A stretch of 64,000 nucleotides of DNA, taken from assembly GCF_020921035.1 (NCBI RefSeq), contig NC_063151.1, positions 21,458,934-21,522,933 of the forward strand. The letters are read 5' to 3'. This document shows positions 62,916 through 64,000 of this stretch, piece by piece; position 1 is the stretch's first letter; each line of letters starts with the position of its first letter. Source of the DNA: Rhodamnia argentea. Taxonomy: Eukaryota; Streptophyta; Magnoliopsida; Myrtales; Myrtaceae. The notes beneath the pieces were generated by a model that was given only the letters and a program-made list of their open reading frames with translations, searched no databases and was not told the DNA's origin. Both the position numbers and the translations under genes were made by a program.

Positions 62916-64000
62916 TTGAAGTAGGTGAAGTATATTAGGTAGAGTGGTGAGAAGTGGCATGATCTAATCTTTTCTCTAGTTACTTCCTTACTGCAAATGC
63001 TTTTGTGCGCCGTTGGCTAGGGTTTATTCATTTTGGTATTACTGGATGATTTTGTTCATAACATTGGGTAGGTGGGACAGCCAAGAAAACCGTTTTTTTT
63101 ATCTGGAGGAGAAAGCCATTTTTTATCTGAAGGATAGTGTGTGGTGCTTGTTCATTTGCATAATCAGTGACCAACTAACAGATTTATTTAAGGTTTGCGT
63201 TTTCCCCTTCCTAAGAGATATTCTATTGTTAATATGTGACTCTAAGCTGTAATTATTTTTGCTGGAATCTAGATCTGCTAGACGGCTGCGACTATTCTGG
63301 TCATTTATGTTATATAGTCATTCGTTATAAGTGGTCCTCGGATTCACAAAGCATCTTTCGCATTAATTTATTTCTTTTTGGCCTATGGACTTGGATATTT
63401 TACAGCTCCGAGTTTGTTTTGGATGTAGATATTGACTTCGTACTTGCGAGGATCTTTGTCATAGGGGCAGGGAAAGCATATGATCGACATTGCTGTTCAT
63501 GATTGTGACTTGTAAGAATAACTCTTGAATGTGGACTCATTTTGTATACAGAGAAAGAAAGGTTGGCAATTAATTATGCCAAAACGAATTTGTGGCATTT
63601 TCTTATAGTCGATATGTTCCTTCTAGCGTGGTATGGTACTTTTTGCATGTAAAACCGCCCTGATCCGACGTGTTTTAACAGTTGTACTGAGATGAGTGAC
63701 CGTTTATATTCTTTTTATCGACGAAGTTTTGTTGGTTGCACTGCACATTGCAGTGCGAAGCCTCATTGCCTTTCTTGATGTGTTCAGCTGTAGTCCCTAA
63801 TTGCCTGAATGGAATAGGAATAAGTGTTTTCGGCAGATGTGGAGAGTTGCTAGTAGTCATGCTTGGATTTGAGTAGGGTTTTTCTTTTCTTGTTCTTTGG
63901 TTGGGCTTGGTTCATACATATGCCTTCTTACTTCTCACTCTCTGTAAAAGGCAGCGCTCAAATCGCATTACAGAAGCTGATTATTGCATTATCCACAGAA
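62916..64000 (+). other. 3' UTR and downstream DNA of the DUF1644 gene
   Basis: T-rich sequence with no supported gene. Short frames at 63013-63252 and 63236-63502 have no domain. Confidence 0.45.

Overview
This window is nuclear DNA of a flowering plant, most likely a woody eudicot. The genes have many introns with plant-type splice sites, the intergenic DNA is AT-rich, and there are plant-specific signatures: an ARF17-type auxin response factor with a perfect miR160 target, an Au SINE and Ty1/copia fragments. GC-rich cores inside AT-rich foldback elements recall repeats I associate with Myrtaceae, but that placement is a weak inference.

Eight protein-coding genes can be supported. From left to right: COAB/PPCS, phosphopantothenate-cysteine ligase (+, 3295-7304); an At4g37920-like predicted plastid protein (-, 16008-20490); ARF17 (-, 23124-25706); a HAM1/HAM2-type MYST histone acetyltransferase (-, 32631-38039); a TMEM50 homolog (+, 39457-42481); a vasculin/GPBP1-like protein of unknown function (-, 45119-49147); exosome core subunit RRP41 (-, 54085-58524); and a DUF1644 zinc-binding protein (+, 61971-62915). 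For most of these I rebuilt exon chains that stay in frame. The reconstructed lengths are 326 aa (COAB), 577 aa (ARF17), 447 aa (HAM), 135 aa (TMEM50) and 241 aa (RRP41), all close to the usual size of their families. The genes are housekeeping or regulatory loci with no common pathway. HAM and TMEM50 are divergent over about 1.4 kb, as are RRP41 and the DUF1644 gene over about 3.4 kb.

The space between genes is rich in mobile DNA. Positions 1-2763 hold four foldback or MITE-like elements, two of them with 9-bp target duplications of Mutator type. Positions 9438-13870 hold two copia fragments joined head to head, forming a long inverted repeat of RT/RNase H/LTR around a single integrase segment. 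A tRNA-derived SINE-like insertion lies at 14100-14363 and an Au SINE lies inside an RRP41 intron. Positions 28.4-31.4 kb hold a 0.4-kb direct repeat pair and another foldback copy. Positions 50.5-53.8 kb hold a 183-bp tandem repeat, a hAT-type MITE and a second hAT-type element that carries a fragment of a choline monooxygenase gene. I found no CRISPR, tRNA or rRNA genes and no operon-like system. The most unusual items are the gene-capturing hAT element, the copia palindrome, the foldback cluster and three possible gene-model irregularities (HAM exon 4, the last vasculin exon, and the RRP41 N-terminus).
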